From positions 117,949 through 181,948 of the forward strand of contig JAFGYE010000056.1 in assembly GCA_016936255.1 (NCBI GenBank): a stretch of DNA of 64,000 bases, written 5' to 3'. A model generated the notes under the pieces. It had not been told where the DNA came from. It saw nothing but the letters and a program-made list of their open reading frames with translations, and ran no database searches. This stretch comes from Marinifilaceae bacterium. GTDB lineage: Bacteria; Bacteroidota; Bacteroidia; Bacteroidales; Marinifilaceae. The translations under genes and the position numbers were made by a program. Shown one piece after another: positions 36,609-45,670 of the stretch. Position 1 is the stretch's first letter. Every line of letters starts with the position of its first letter.

Positions 36609-38468
36609 TTACCAGAAATAAGCATATAATGCAACAATAATTAACACAATACCCATTGCAACGAACAAAAAGGTTCTATCTGTCTGAAACAACTCAGGCT
36701 CATAGGAATAAGCTTTACTATCTTGTTTTTTAGACTTCGCATTGGTAAACATGATAATAGCCAGAAAAGCCATCATAAATGTCATCATAAAAATGGAATG
36801 AAAACCAAGATGAGTCAGACTCATACCAAACCAATCTGTTCCCCAAACAAAACCTGAAACTAATGTTAAAGCAGTTAATCCAATGAAGACTTTAGCACCT
36901 TTTAATTGTTTTTGGCGGTTTCCTTCTGATATTTCTTCAGCCTTAACCTGATGACTATCTGTCAGAACCAGAACTACAGCCATTGTAATCAATACCATAC
37001 AAACATAGCCCATGCGAATAATAAAAGGCAAATCAGGTAAAGCCATCTTCATAAGAATACCTACTGGCAAAGTTGCTATGGTTGTCCAAAGCGCAGCACG
37101 ATTCGTAGCACGCTTCCAAAGAATTCCCATTCCAAATACCACCACTACACCAGGATAAATAAAACCGGTATATTCCTGAATATATTGGAACGCCTGATCT
37201 AAGCCTCCCAATAAAGGTTTAGCCGCAACCATTGCAATAATCAATGCAACTGCAGCCGAAATACGACCGACTAGAACCATTGTCTTTTCAGAAGCCGCTT
37301 TGTTAATATGGCTTTTATAAATATCGAGTGTGAAAATAGTTGAAGTAGAGTTTAACATTGATGCCAATGACGAAACCACAGCAGCAACTAATGCAGCAAA
37401 AGCCAAGCCTCTGATGCCTTCAGGAGCAAAATTACGAAGTAACCACGGATAAGCCTGATCCGGCTTATCAATTGCTCCGGATAAACCATCAACAACACCA
37501 TTTAAATCTGGATGATTAAACATCACATAAGCAGTAATTCCAGGGATGATTACAATAATCGGAATCAGGATTTTTAAGTATCCGGCAAAAAGAAGACCTC
37601 GTTTAGCCTCTTTTAAATTTTTAGCAGCCAATCCTTTTTGAATAATATACTGGTTGAATCCCCAGTAGCCTATATTGGTAAGCCACATAGCTCCAAAAAT
37701 AACAGCAAGTCCTGGAAGATCTTTAAAGGTATTTGCATCTAATTTCTCATTAATAATCATGTTAAAATGGAGATCACCTGGTACTTCACGAACTTTATCA
37801 AGTACCAAAAGAAAACCATCGATTGCGGAACCATCCGCTCCAGCAACAGCATCCAATGCAAACCATGCAGTAATTAAACCTCCGCCAACAAGAAAAACAA
37901 CTTGTATTACATCGGTCCATGCCACAGCTTTAAGTCCACCATATATTGAATATACTCCTGCAAAAATAAGTAAACTTGGTACTCCATACTCCATTGGAAC
38001 ACCCAAAATCTGATCCATTGCCAATGCTCCTAACCAAGCTACAGAAGTAAGATTTACAAAAACATAAACCAACAACCAAAAGAACGAAAAGAAGAAACTA
38101 ACACCTTCGCCATATCTTTCCTTAGCAAACTGAGGCATTGTATAAATCTTTTTATCAATCATTTGCGGCAATAAAAACTTTGCTACCAATATAAGCGTAA
38201 TAGCCGCAATCCATTCATATGCCGCAATTCCCAAACCAACAGCAAAACCAGAACCCGACATTCCAATAAAGTGTTCTGCAGAAATATTTGCTGCAATTAA
38301 TGAAGCTCCAATTGCCCACCATGAAAGTGTTCCTCCCGCTAAAAAATAGTCTTTTGCGCTTTCTTCTTCCCCACTTTTTGATCGGGAAAGCCACAAACCC
38401 AATGCAACAATCAGTATCGCATAAGCGATAAAAATGGCATAGTCAATGGTCGTAAAACCTGCATTCAT
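36609..38468 (-). CDS. sodium:solute (SSS) sugar symporter, probably for L-arabinose
   Basis: The product is 619 residues with about 14 hydrophobic segments. SSS/SGLT motifs are visible: LSWWAIGASLIAANISAEHFIGMSGSG in TM1, IYGGLKAVAWTDVIQ, LTNIGYWGFNQYIIQKGLAAK and FAALVAAVVSSLASMLNSTSTIFTLDIYK, the last with the Na+-site Ser/Thr residues. It imports a monosaccharide across the inner membrane with Na+. Its location between araA and araD, in the same direction, makes L-arabinose the likely sugar. SSS arabinose transporters in such operons are known in Bacteroides. Galactose or related sugars cannot be excluded. The last segment (FVAMGIVLIIVALYAYF) ends almost at the C-terminus. Confidence 0.93.
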   Translation of the reverse strand: MNAGFTTIDYAIFIAYAILIVALGLWLSRSKSGEEESAKDYFLAGGTLSWWAIGASLIAANISAEHFIGMSGSGFAVGLGIAAYEWIAAITLILVAKFLLPQMIDKKIYTMPQFAKERYGEGVSFFFSFFWLLVYVFVNLTSVAWLGALAMDQILGVPMEYGVPSLLIFAGVYSIYGGLKAVAWTDVIQVVFLVGGGLITAWFALDAVAGADGSAIDGFLLVLDKVREVPGDLHFNMIINEKLDANTFKDLPGLAVIFGAMWLTNIGYWGFNQYIIQKGLAAKNLKEAKRGLLFAGYLKILIPIIVIIPGITAYVMFNHPDLNGVVDGLSGAIDKPDQAYPWLLRNFAPEGIRGLAFAALVAAVVSSLASMLNSTSTIFTLDIYKSHINKAASEKTMVLVGRISAAVALIIAMVAAKPLLGGLDQAFQYIQEYTGFIYPGVVVVFGMGILWKRATNRAALWTTIATLPVGILMKMALPDLPFIIRMGYVCMVLITMAVVLVLTDSHQVKAEEISEGNRQKQLKGAKVFIGLTALTLVSGFVWGTDWFGMSLTHLGFHSIFMMTFMMAFLAIIMFTNAKSKKQDSKAYSYEPELFQTDRTFLFVAMGIVLIIVALYAYFW

Positions 38469-38550
38469 AATTATTCGTTTTATTAAATACTCTCAGTAAT
38501 ATACCGAGAGCATTTTGAATGAGTATTGTTTAGTTGATCTTTAATATTTT

Positions 38551-40035
38551 CTACAATCCTTTCGCCAAATGGTAGTATAAATCATTCCATTTTAGCTCTT
38601 TCTTAAAATCTGAAATTGTTGTTATGTTTTCAATTGTTACAAATTCAACACCAACCATTTCAGCAAAGTCTTCAAGACATTCTTTGTTTAATGCCATACT
38701 AAAACTAGTGTGATGAGCACCACCGGCAAGAATCCACGCAGCAGCACCAATTTCCAGATTTGGTTGTGGAACCCATAGGGCACGGGCAACAGGAAGTTTT
38801 GGTAATGCTTTAGGTGTAATAACTGTCACAGGATTAACAATCATTCGCATACGTCCTCCCATATCAACAAGAGTTGCATTTATTCCTTCCCCTTCAGGCA
38901 CATCGAATACAAAACGGGCAGGAGCATCTTTTCCTCCAATTCCCAATGGATGAACTTCGATACTTGGAGTTTCTTTAGCAATTGAAGGACAAATCTCAAG
39001 CATGTGTGCACTTAACACTGAAGGACAAGCGGGATCAAGATGGTAAGTATAATCTTCCATAAAAGAACATCCGCCTTTCATACCTGCCGACATTACTTTC
39101 ATGATTCGTACCAAAGCAGATTGTTTCCAGTCACCTTCAGCTCCAAAACCGTAACCTTGTTCCATTAATCGTTGAGAAGCCAACCCAGGAAGTTGTTTCA
39201 AACCATGCAAGTCTTCAAAATTGGTCGTGAAAGCCTTATATCCATTTGCATCCAGGAATTTCTTCATTCCCAATTCAATCTTAGCCTGATAACGAATGTT
39301 TGAATTTGTTTTATCTTCTAATTTGTATTCAGCAGCATAAACATCCATTAAAGAATCAATTTCTTGCTCTGTTATCGAATCCATACTAACAACAAGATCA
39401 CCAACCCCGTGATAATTTACTTGCCAGCCCAATATTTTCTGAGCTTCAACCTTATCGCCTTCTGTTACGGCAACATGACGCATATTATCGCCAAAACGAC
39501 AAATTTTTAAATTTTTAGATTCATTATATCCAACAGCAGATCTTGTCCAGCTTCCTAAGGTTTTGCGAACTTTTTCATCTTTCCAATGACCTACAATCAC
39601 CTTACGATTTAATCGCAATCGTGTGCAGATAAATCCAAACTCACGGCCACCATGTGCTGATTGATTCAAATTCATGAAATCCATATCAATCTCACTCCAT
39701 GGAATATCTCTGTTGTACTGAGTATGTAAATGTGCAAATGGTTTGCTCAATATACTTAAACCTTGTATCCACATTTTAGATGGCGAAAAAGTATGCATCC
39801 ATGTAATCAATCCAATACAGTTGTTGTCTGTATTTGCCTCAAGACAACAATTATAAATTTCTTCAGGGGTTGTTAATACCGATTTAAAAACAATTTTTAC
39901 AGGAATTGCTTCAGATGCATTAAGCCCTTCAGCAATTTCTTCTGAATTTGTTTTTACTTGTTTTAACGTCTTAGGACCGTATAAGTGTTGACTTCCGGTC
40001 ACAAACCAAATCTCTTTTTCTTTTAGCTCTTTCAT
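38551..40035 (-). CDS. araA: L-arabinose isomerase
   Basis: The product is 494 residues, matching the approximately 500 of AraA. Motifs include WFVTGSQHLYG at the N-terminus, TWMHTFSPSKMWI, NQSAHGGREFGFI and FGAEGDWKQSALVRIMKVM (metal-binding Glu near 306). MEDYTYH supplies the second Glu and a nearby His, and LAGGAHHTSFS near 450 the last His. It interconverts L-arabinose and L-ribulose with Mn2+ in the cytoplasm. It is the first gene of the ara operon, preceded by about 120 bp holding a promoter candidate and the araR terminator. No unusual residues were found. Confidence 0.98.
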   Translation of the reverse strand: MKELKEKEIWFVTGSQHLYGPKTLKQVKTNSEEIAEGLNASEAIPVKIVFKSVLTTPEEIYNCCLEANTDNNCIGLITWMHTFSPSKMWIQGLSILSKPFAHLHTQYNRDIPWSEIDMDFMNLNQSAHGGREFGFICTRLRLNRKVIVGHWKDEKVRKTLGSWTRSAVGYNESKNLKICRFGDNMRHVAVTEGDKVEAQKILGWQVNYHGVGDLVVSMDSITEQEIDSLMDVYAAEYKLEDKTNSNIRYQAKIELGMKKFLDANGYKAFTTNFEDLHGLKQLPGLASQRLMEQGYGFGAEGDWKQSALVRIMKVMSAGMKGGCSFMEDYTYHLDPACPSVLSAHMLEICPSIAKETPSIEVHPLGIGGKDAPARFVFDVPEGEGINATLVDMGGRMRMIVNPVTVITPKALPKLPVARALWVPQPNLEIGAAAWILAGGAHHTSFSMALNKECLEDFAEMVGVEFVTIENITTISDFKKELKWNDLYYHLAKGL

Positions 40036-40110
40036 TTTATTCTTATAGTATTTTATACTTTTTTAGTAAACACAATTAATCATCACGTTAATAACAATAA
40101 GATGTACCAA

Positions 40111-40137
40111 CAAATTAAAATAGTTATTTTACTAGTA
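40111..40137 (-). promoter_or_regulatory. candidate araA promoter with AraR operator
   Basis: On the minus strand TTAATTTG (40118-40111) is close to TAnnTTTG, and the palindrome TACTAGTA (40137-40130) lies 12 nt upstream, where a repressor would block the -33 contact. I do not know the AraR consensus well enough to confirm it. Confidence 0.25.
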
Positions 40138-40158
40138 CTTTCTACTTTTATATAGAAT

Positions 40159-40186
40159 AAAAAAAAGCAATTTTGCTTTTTTTTTA
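40159..40186 (-). terminator. terminator after araR
   Basis: The minus strand has an A-rich arm ending GCAA, a 2-nt loop, and TTGC followed by a run of T. It sits directly after the araR stop and upstream of the araA promoter, so araR and araA are probably separate transcripts. Confidence 0.65.
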
Positions 40187-40190
40187 TTTT

Positions 40191-40871
40191 TTAAAACTTC
40201 ACAACTCTATCAAATGTCTTTTCCACATCTCCTTGAAGCGCCCGATAATAATATGCCCCTTTCTTGGATTCTGTAGTATTTTTAATATTTAATTTTTCCA
40301 GTCGTCCTAATGACAAAACCTTTTTTCTAAAATTCCCCGGATCAAACTCTCTCTGAAAAATTGCTTGATATAGATTCCGTAATTGCAGAAGTGTAAACAT
40401 CTCTGAAAGCAATTCTTCTCCTATTAAATCAAAACTCGCTTTTTTCTGAAGTCTGTCCAATGCCTCGTGAACCATATTTTCATGATCAAAAATCAAAGTA
40501 GGAAGCTTACTTATTGGCCACCAATGAGCTCCATTCTCTCGAACCAAATCCGTATCGTACTTATCAATTCGAATTAATGCATAGTATGCTAAAGAAATTA
40601 CCCGTGTCCCCTCTTCTCTGGTTGGCTCAGAAAATGACTGAACCTGTTCCAAATAAATATCACTCAAGCCTGTAGTTTTCTTTAATACCCTACGAGCTGC
40701 CATATCAGCAGATTCATCTTCCTGAACAAATCCCCCCAGTAGAGACCAACTTCCCATCGCCGGCTCAAATCCTCTGGGATAAAGTAATAACCTAAGCTCC
40801 CCTTCATGGTATCCAAAGATTACACAATCGACAGCAACATGATATTTAGGATGTTTATATTGTGGATTCAT
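40191..40871 (-). CDS. araR: AraR, Nudix-derived transcriptional regulator of arabinose genes
   Basis: The product is 226 residues. The N-terminal 150 form a Nudix fold (HVAVDCVIFGYHEGELRLLL, GSWSLLGGFVQEDE). The Nudix box (about 46-69) is broken: where active enzymes have REUxEExGU, this reads RRVLKKTTGL, so the metal-binding Glu residues are lost and hydrolysis is unlikely. The C-terminal 70 residues form a winged helix (LLQLRNLYQAIFQREFD, NFRKKVLSLGRLEKL). This is the architecture of the NrtR-like AraR known from Bacteroides thetaiotaomicron, which senses L-arabinose. It lies immediately upstream of araA on the same strand, after a 290-bp gap shared with the divergent HTCS. A repressor role is inferred from the family. 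Confidence 0.9.
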   Translation of the reverse strand: MNPQYKHPKYHVAVDCVIFGYHEGELRLLLYPRGFEPAMGSWSLLGGFVQEDESADMAARRVLKKTTGLSDIYLEQVQSFSEPTREEGTRVISLAYYALIRIDKYDTDLVRENGAHWWPISKLPTLIFDHENMVHEALDRLQKKASFDLIGEELLSEMFTLLQLRNLYQAIFQREFDPGNFRKKVLSLGRLEKLNIKNTTESKKGAYYYRALQGDVEKTFDRVVKF

Positions 40872-41096
40872 AATATTAATTTTCTCCTCAAATATATAAA
40901 GTATTTTTGACTTTTATTATTTTCTTGTGAAAAAAAATAAATTTCCGACGAAATTTACAAAAAAATAATATTAAACTCTTATGCAATAACAAGCATTAAT
41001 TTATTTTAAGGTTAATTTATTCCTATCGGAATCAACAATAAATGATACGAATCACAAATTATTGGTTTTGCGCATTCAAAGAATGTAAGTATACTT

Positions 41097-41112
41097 GTAC
41101 AAATACCACATT
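41097..41112. promoter_or_regulatory. overlapping palindromes upstream of the right-hand HTCS
   Basis: AAGTATACTT (41097-41106) and TTGTACAA (41105-41112) are palindromes that overlap, 50-66 bp before the HTCS start. They could be operators for AraR or another dimeric regulator. The other 270 bp of this divergent gap (40872-41162) are AT-rich with nothing else I can name. Confidence 0.2.
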
Positions 41113-41162
41113 TTGATAGTTCGATACACTCTTAATTTAAAATTATAAAAATACAGTATATC

Positions 41163-44100
41163 ATGCGGCGATGTATTTTTTTCAGTTTCTTTATCCTTCT
41201 TAGTTTTTGCAGCAATACACTTATTGGAGAAACTCAAAAATCGCCAATTTCGCATATTCGTTTCCATTACTTAAATAACAACAACGGATTAGCGCAAAAC
41301 ACAGTAGATTGTATCTTACAAGACAGCCGGGGATTTATGTGGTTTGGAACATGGAACGGACTTTGCCGTTACGATGGTTACACTTTTACGACCTATAACA
41401 AAACCAAGGATCTTAGCGGTATTCCTGACAACTTTATTCAATCGATGAGTGAAGACAGCAAAGGAAATATCTGGATTGGAACAAAAAATGGATTAAGTAG
41501 ATTCCTTTTTAATGAGAATCGCTTTTCGTTGCCTGAAAACATAAAGTCGAATCTAAACGGACACTCCATACCTCATATATCAATTGATAAACAAAATAAG
41601 ATCTGGGTAGCGACAGAAGATGATGGAGTTTGGCTTATTGAGGAAGATAAAACAGACTCATATTCAGCTAAGAAGATTACTGAAATTGTTTTGCCAAACC
41701 AACACATCAGTCACATTTTAATTCATGAAAAAATCATTTTAATTGGAACCGAGAACGGTTTGGTAATTGTTGACAAGATAAATTTCCAAAACGATACCAC
41801 ATTAAACAAACTAATTAAATCTGTAGCAAACCTTGTTGTAAATTGCATTTTTGTTGATACAAAAGAAAATGTTTGGATCGGAACCTCTAATGGCTTATAT
41901 CAATATGAGCCAGACAATAAACAAATCTATTTTTACACGCATCAGCCACAGAATTCATCTGGTTTAAACCACATAGCAATTACAGAAATTGTTGAAGACA
42001 ATTCAGGCACAATTATCGTTGGTACTTTGGCCGGACTAAACTTTTTTGATCCAAGTTCGCACTCTTTTTATCATTTAGGTGATGATTTCAAAGAAGATCA
42101 AAAATTAAACAACCCTTTCATTAATTCATTACTAGCTGATAAACAGGGGAATATATGGATAGGTACCGATAAAGGAGGTGTTAATTTTTACAACATTTAT
42201 CAAAAACCTTTTTATTCTATCACTCACACTCCATTAAACCCTAAAAGCATAAGTCACAATACAATCAATTCTATTTTAAGTGAAAAAAACATTCTTTGGA
42301 TAGGAACCGCCGGTGGTGGTTTAAACAGAATCGTTAATAATGGAGAAAATGTTGACCATTTTAATCTTAGCGATTCACCTCAAGAACAAATCGGCGCGAA
42401 CTTTATAACTTCCATATATAGAAACAGCAGTACACAACTTTGGTTAGGTACATGGGGAGACGGTTTAAAAAGACTAAAATCAGTAATCACCAAAAACATT
42501 GATACCTATCGTAACAATTTTGAAGTTTCGAACAGCCTTTGTTCGAATTTCGTTTCCTCAATAACAGAATTGGATAAAGACCAGTTGCTGATTGGAACAT
42601 TAAAAGGACTCGATTTATTCAATATCAAGCTGAACACCTTTACCCATCTCGATGAGAAAATGAAACTGTCTGCACATCTCGAAGTTGGATGTATTTTAAA
42701 TGATCAGCAAAATAAGGTTTGGATAGGTACCCGTAATGGATTATTCCGCATTCCAAAAGATGAATTAAATCAACTTGATAAAAAAACAAGCATTAAATAT
42801 GACGCCTTTTTCAATCAGCAGGATAACCCATTCTCTCTTCCTGGAAATTACATCATTTCCTTGTTTGAATCGAAAGACGGTACCATATGGATTGGTACCT
42901 ACGGAAATGGAATCTGTAAATACACTATTGATAATAACGGTAAGTTTCAATTTATAACTTACAATGACCAAAATGGCTTGTGCAATAATGTAACTTATGC
43001 CATAGAAGAGGACAAACAAGGCAATTTATGGATCAGTACGGACAATGGTCTTTCAAAATTTAATCCGAAAACTGAATCTTTTCAAAATTATTTTGTAAAA
43101 GATGGACTTTTAAGTAACCAATTTTATTGGTCAGCATCAGCTGCTGATGAAAATGGTAAACTTTATTTTGGGGGAATAGCTGGATTAAACTATTTTATGC
43201 CGGAAAATGTTGAATCATACCATGAAGCATCAAAACCGGTTTTTACTGAATTTTCAGTATTCAACAGGCCTGTTGAAATTGGACAAGAATATCATTCCAA
43301 TGTAATTTTAAATAAATCCATATCTGAAACAAACTCAATTGAACTCTCCTACAAAGACGCAGTTTTCTCGATAGAATTCTCAGCTCTTGATTATTTTTTA
43401 CCGGAAAAAATAAAATATTCATACCAAATGGAAGGTGTTGATAAGGATTGGGTTAATGTTCCATCAAGCAGAAGATTTGCCAATTACACAAATCTTTCGG
43501 GAGGAGAATACAAATTCATGGTTAAAGCCTCTAACAGCGATGGTATGTGGTCAGACAAGATTGCAGAATTAAAAATAAAAGTTCATCCACCTTTTTGGCA
43601 AACAATGTGGTTTCAATTTACACTCCTGATTGCAATCGTTTTAATAATAATCAGCTACATTCAATACAGAACACGTTTTTTAAAAGAGCAAAAAAGGAAG
43701 TTAGAGAATCAGGTACTGGAACGAACTGAAAAAATAGAAGAACAAAAAGACAAACTAAGACATCAGGCTGAGCATTTGCAGCAAACAAATCAGGAATTAG
43801 CGGACAGACAGCTGTTAATCGGCGGACAAAAACTTGAACTTGAAATTCAAAATAAAAAGATTGCCCAACAGCGCGACAAGATGATTGAATTAAACAAGGA
43901 AGTGAAACAGGTCAACCAACTTCGATTGCGTTTTTTCACGAATATCTCACACGAATTTAGAACTCCCCTTACGCTAATTATTGATCCTCTGGAACAATTA
44001 ATGAAAAAATTAAACGATGATCAAAACACAATCAGCACTTTAAAAATTATTGACCGAAATGCCAAACGACTGCTTCATCTGATCAACCGACTTATTTATT

Positions 44101-45533
44101 TCCGGCAAATCGAAAACGAAAAAATGGATCTGCTTGTGAGTAAAGGCAATTTAAATGAGTTCTTACATGATATTTTTGAATCATTTGAAAATTTGGCTCA
44201 ACACATGCAAATGAAGTACCATTTTGAAGCACAGCAAACAAATTCAGAAACATGGTTTGATGCAGAAAAACTAGAAAATATTTTTTACAATTTGCTATCC
44301 AATGCTTTTAAATACACACCTGAAAATGGTGAAATTACAATGAAAGTTAAATTTGTAGAGAATGATGCTGATAATATTTTCCCTGCACCTTATGCATACA
44401 TTGAAGTTACTGATAACGGAAAAGGCATTGCAAAGGAACATCTGCCATTTATTTTTGAACGGTTTTACCATGTAGAATCCGAAAGAGAATTAGACAAGAA
44501 TAACTCTGGTATTGGCTTAGCTTTAACCTCTGAGATTATTAAAATATTACACGGTAAAATTCAAGTTCAAAGTGAAATCAAAAAAGGAAGTTGTTTTCAA
44601 GTCTATTTGCCATATACAACCGATCGTTATAACGAAAAAGATTTAGACCGCAACAACACTCAGGCTGAGGTGAAATTAAAAGCCCGTGTTGATACATTAG
44701 TTCATAACATGGTCAATCCAGAATCAAACTTAGGATATGAAAACACTGGAAAACAGGACAAATCAAAACCATTGGTACTGATTGTTGAAGACAATTTTGA
44801 TTTGCGTACCTTTCTAATGCAAACCTTAAAAGAGGACTATAGAATACTGGGAGCCGAAAATGGTAACATTGGCTTTAAGATGGCTAAAAAGCATTCTCCA
44901 GATTTAGTCATCTCTGATGTGATGATGCCGGTACTTAGTGGCATTGAGCTGTGTAAATGTATGAAAAAGGAGATTCAGACAAGCCATATTCCCATTATCC
45001 TGTTAACAGCAAAGAATATGGTTGAAAACTGGGTTGAAGGCCTTGAAACCGGTGCCGATGATTACATTTCAAAACCTTTCAATCTGCAACTGTTACAGAT
45101 TAGAATGAAAAATCTGATTGAAAGCAGAATGAAATTAAAACGAATGTTCAATTCGTCGCAAAACATTTCTGCGGAAAACATTACATCAAACCCTGTTGAT
45201 GAAGAATTCATCAATAAAGTATATCGAATACTGGAAAAAAACTACACCAATCCCGACTTCACAATCAATCAGTTTGCCAGCGAAATGTTTGTAAGCAGCA
45301 GTTTGTTATACAAAAAATTGAAAGCAATAACAGACTTAAACATTACCAATTTTATAAACGCATTCAAATTAAAAAAAGCGATGGAGTTGATACAGGAAAA
45401 CAAACTCCCAATTTCTGATATTGCATTTGCCGTTGGATTCAATGACCCAAAATATTTTAGCAGAGTATTCCGCAAACATTATGGAATGAGCCCCTCCGAC
45501 TTTACACATAACTCTCTCAAAGACAGCAAATAA
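41163..45533 (+). CDS. hybrid two-component system regulator (HTCS) of the arabinan PUL
   Basis: The product is 1456 residues with a signal peptide (FFSFFILLSFCSNTLIG). A 14-repeat reg_prop sensor (MWFGTWNGLCRYDG, IWIGTDKGGVNFY, IWIGTYGNGICKY) is followed by a Y_Y_Y domain (ALDYFLPEKIKYSYQMEGVD) and one membrane span near 826. Then comes a coiled coil of about 85 residues rich in Glu, Lys and Gln, which the other HTCS lacks. HisKA (FFTNISHEFRTPLTL, His near 929), ATPase (NSGIGLALTSEI), receiver (LVISDVMMPV, Asp near 1251) and AraC HTH (DPKYFSRVFRKHYGMSPSDF) complete it. It is transcribed towards susC 137 bp downstream and should activate the arabinan operon on binding arabino-oligosaccharides, as BT0366 does in B. 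thetaiotaomicron. Confidence 0.96.
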   Translation: MRRCIFFSFFILLSFCSNTLIGETQKSPISHIRFHYLNNNNGLAQNTVDCILQDSRGFMWFGTWNGLCRYDGYTFTTYNKTKDLSGIPDNFIQSMSEDSKGNIWIGTKNGLSRFLFNENRFSLPENIKSNLNGHSIPHISIDKQNKIWVATEDDGVWLIEEDKTDSYSAKKITEIVLPNQHISHILIHEKIILIGTENGLVIVDKINFQNDTTLNKLIKSVANLVVNCIFVDTKENVWIGTSNGLYQYEPDNKQIYFYTHQPQNSSGLNHIAITEIVEDNSGTIIVGTLAGLNFFDPSSHSFYHLGDDFKEDQKLNNPFINSLLADKQGNIWIGTDKGGVNFYNIYQKPFYSITHTPLNPKSISHNTINSILSEKNILWIGTAGGGLNRIVNNGENVDHFNLSDSPQEQIGANFITSIYRNSSTQLWLGTWGDGLKRLKSVITKNIDTYRNNFEVSNSLCSNFVSSITELDKDQLLIGTLKGLDLFNIKLNTFTHLDEKMKLSAHLEVGCILNDQQNKVWIGTRNGLFRIPKDELNQLDKKTSIKYDAFFNQQDNPFSLPGNYIISLFESKDGTIWIGTYGNGICKYTIDNNGKFQFITYNDQNGLCNNVTYAIEEDKQGNLWISTDNGLSKFNPKTESFQNYFVKDGLLSNQFYWSASAADENGKLYFGGIAGLNYFMPENVESYHEASKPVFTEFSVFNRPVEIGQEYHSNVILNKSISETNSIELSYKDAVFSIEFSALDYFLPEKIKYSYQMEGVDKDWVNVPSSRRFANYTNLSGGEYKFMVKASNSDGMWSDKIAELKIKVHPPFWQTMWFQFTLLIAIVLIIISYIQYRTRFLKEQKRKLENQVLERTEKIEEQKDKLRHQAEHLQQTNQELADRQLLIGGQKLELEIQNKKIAQQRDKMIELNKEVKQVNQLRLRFFTNISHEFRTPLTLIIDPLEQLMKKLNDDQNTISTLKIIDRNAKRLLHLINRLIYFRQIENEKMDLLVSKGNLNEFLHDIFESFENLAQHMQMKYHFEAQQTNSETWFDAEKLENIFYNLLSNAFKYTPENGEITMKVKFVENDADNIFPAPYAYIEVTDNGKGIAKEHLPFIFERFYHVESERELDKNNSGIGLALTSEIIKILHGKIQVQSEIKKGSCFQVYLPYTTDRYNEKDLDRNNTQAEVKLKARVDTLVHNMVNPESNLGYENTGKQDKSKPLVLIVEDNFDLRTFLMQTLKEDYRILGAENGNIGFKMAKKHSPDLVISDVMMPVLSGIELCKCMKKEIQTSHIPIILLTAKNMVENWVEGLETGADDYISKPFNLQLLQIRMKNLIESRMKLKRMFNSSQNISAENITSNPVDEEFINKVYRILEKNYTNPDFTINQFASEMFVSSSLLYKKLKAITDLNITNFINAFKLKKAMELIQENKLPISDIAFAVGFNDPKYFSRVFRKHYGMSPSDFTHNSLKDSK

Positions 45534-45670
45534 TCTACACTTTCCAATAAGCATACTTCTTCATTTTCCGAAATCATCCACCCCAATTGTGTAATTGTCC
45601 ACCTCTTTGAAGAGCTATCGACTTACATTGCAAACGTTATAAACGATAAGTAACATTTAATTTCTATTCT

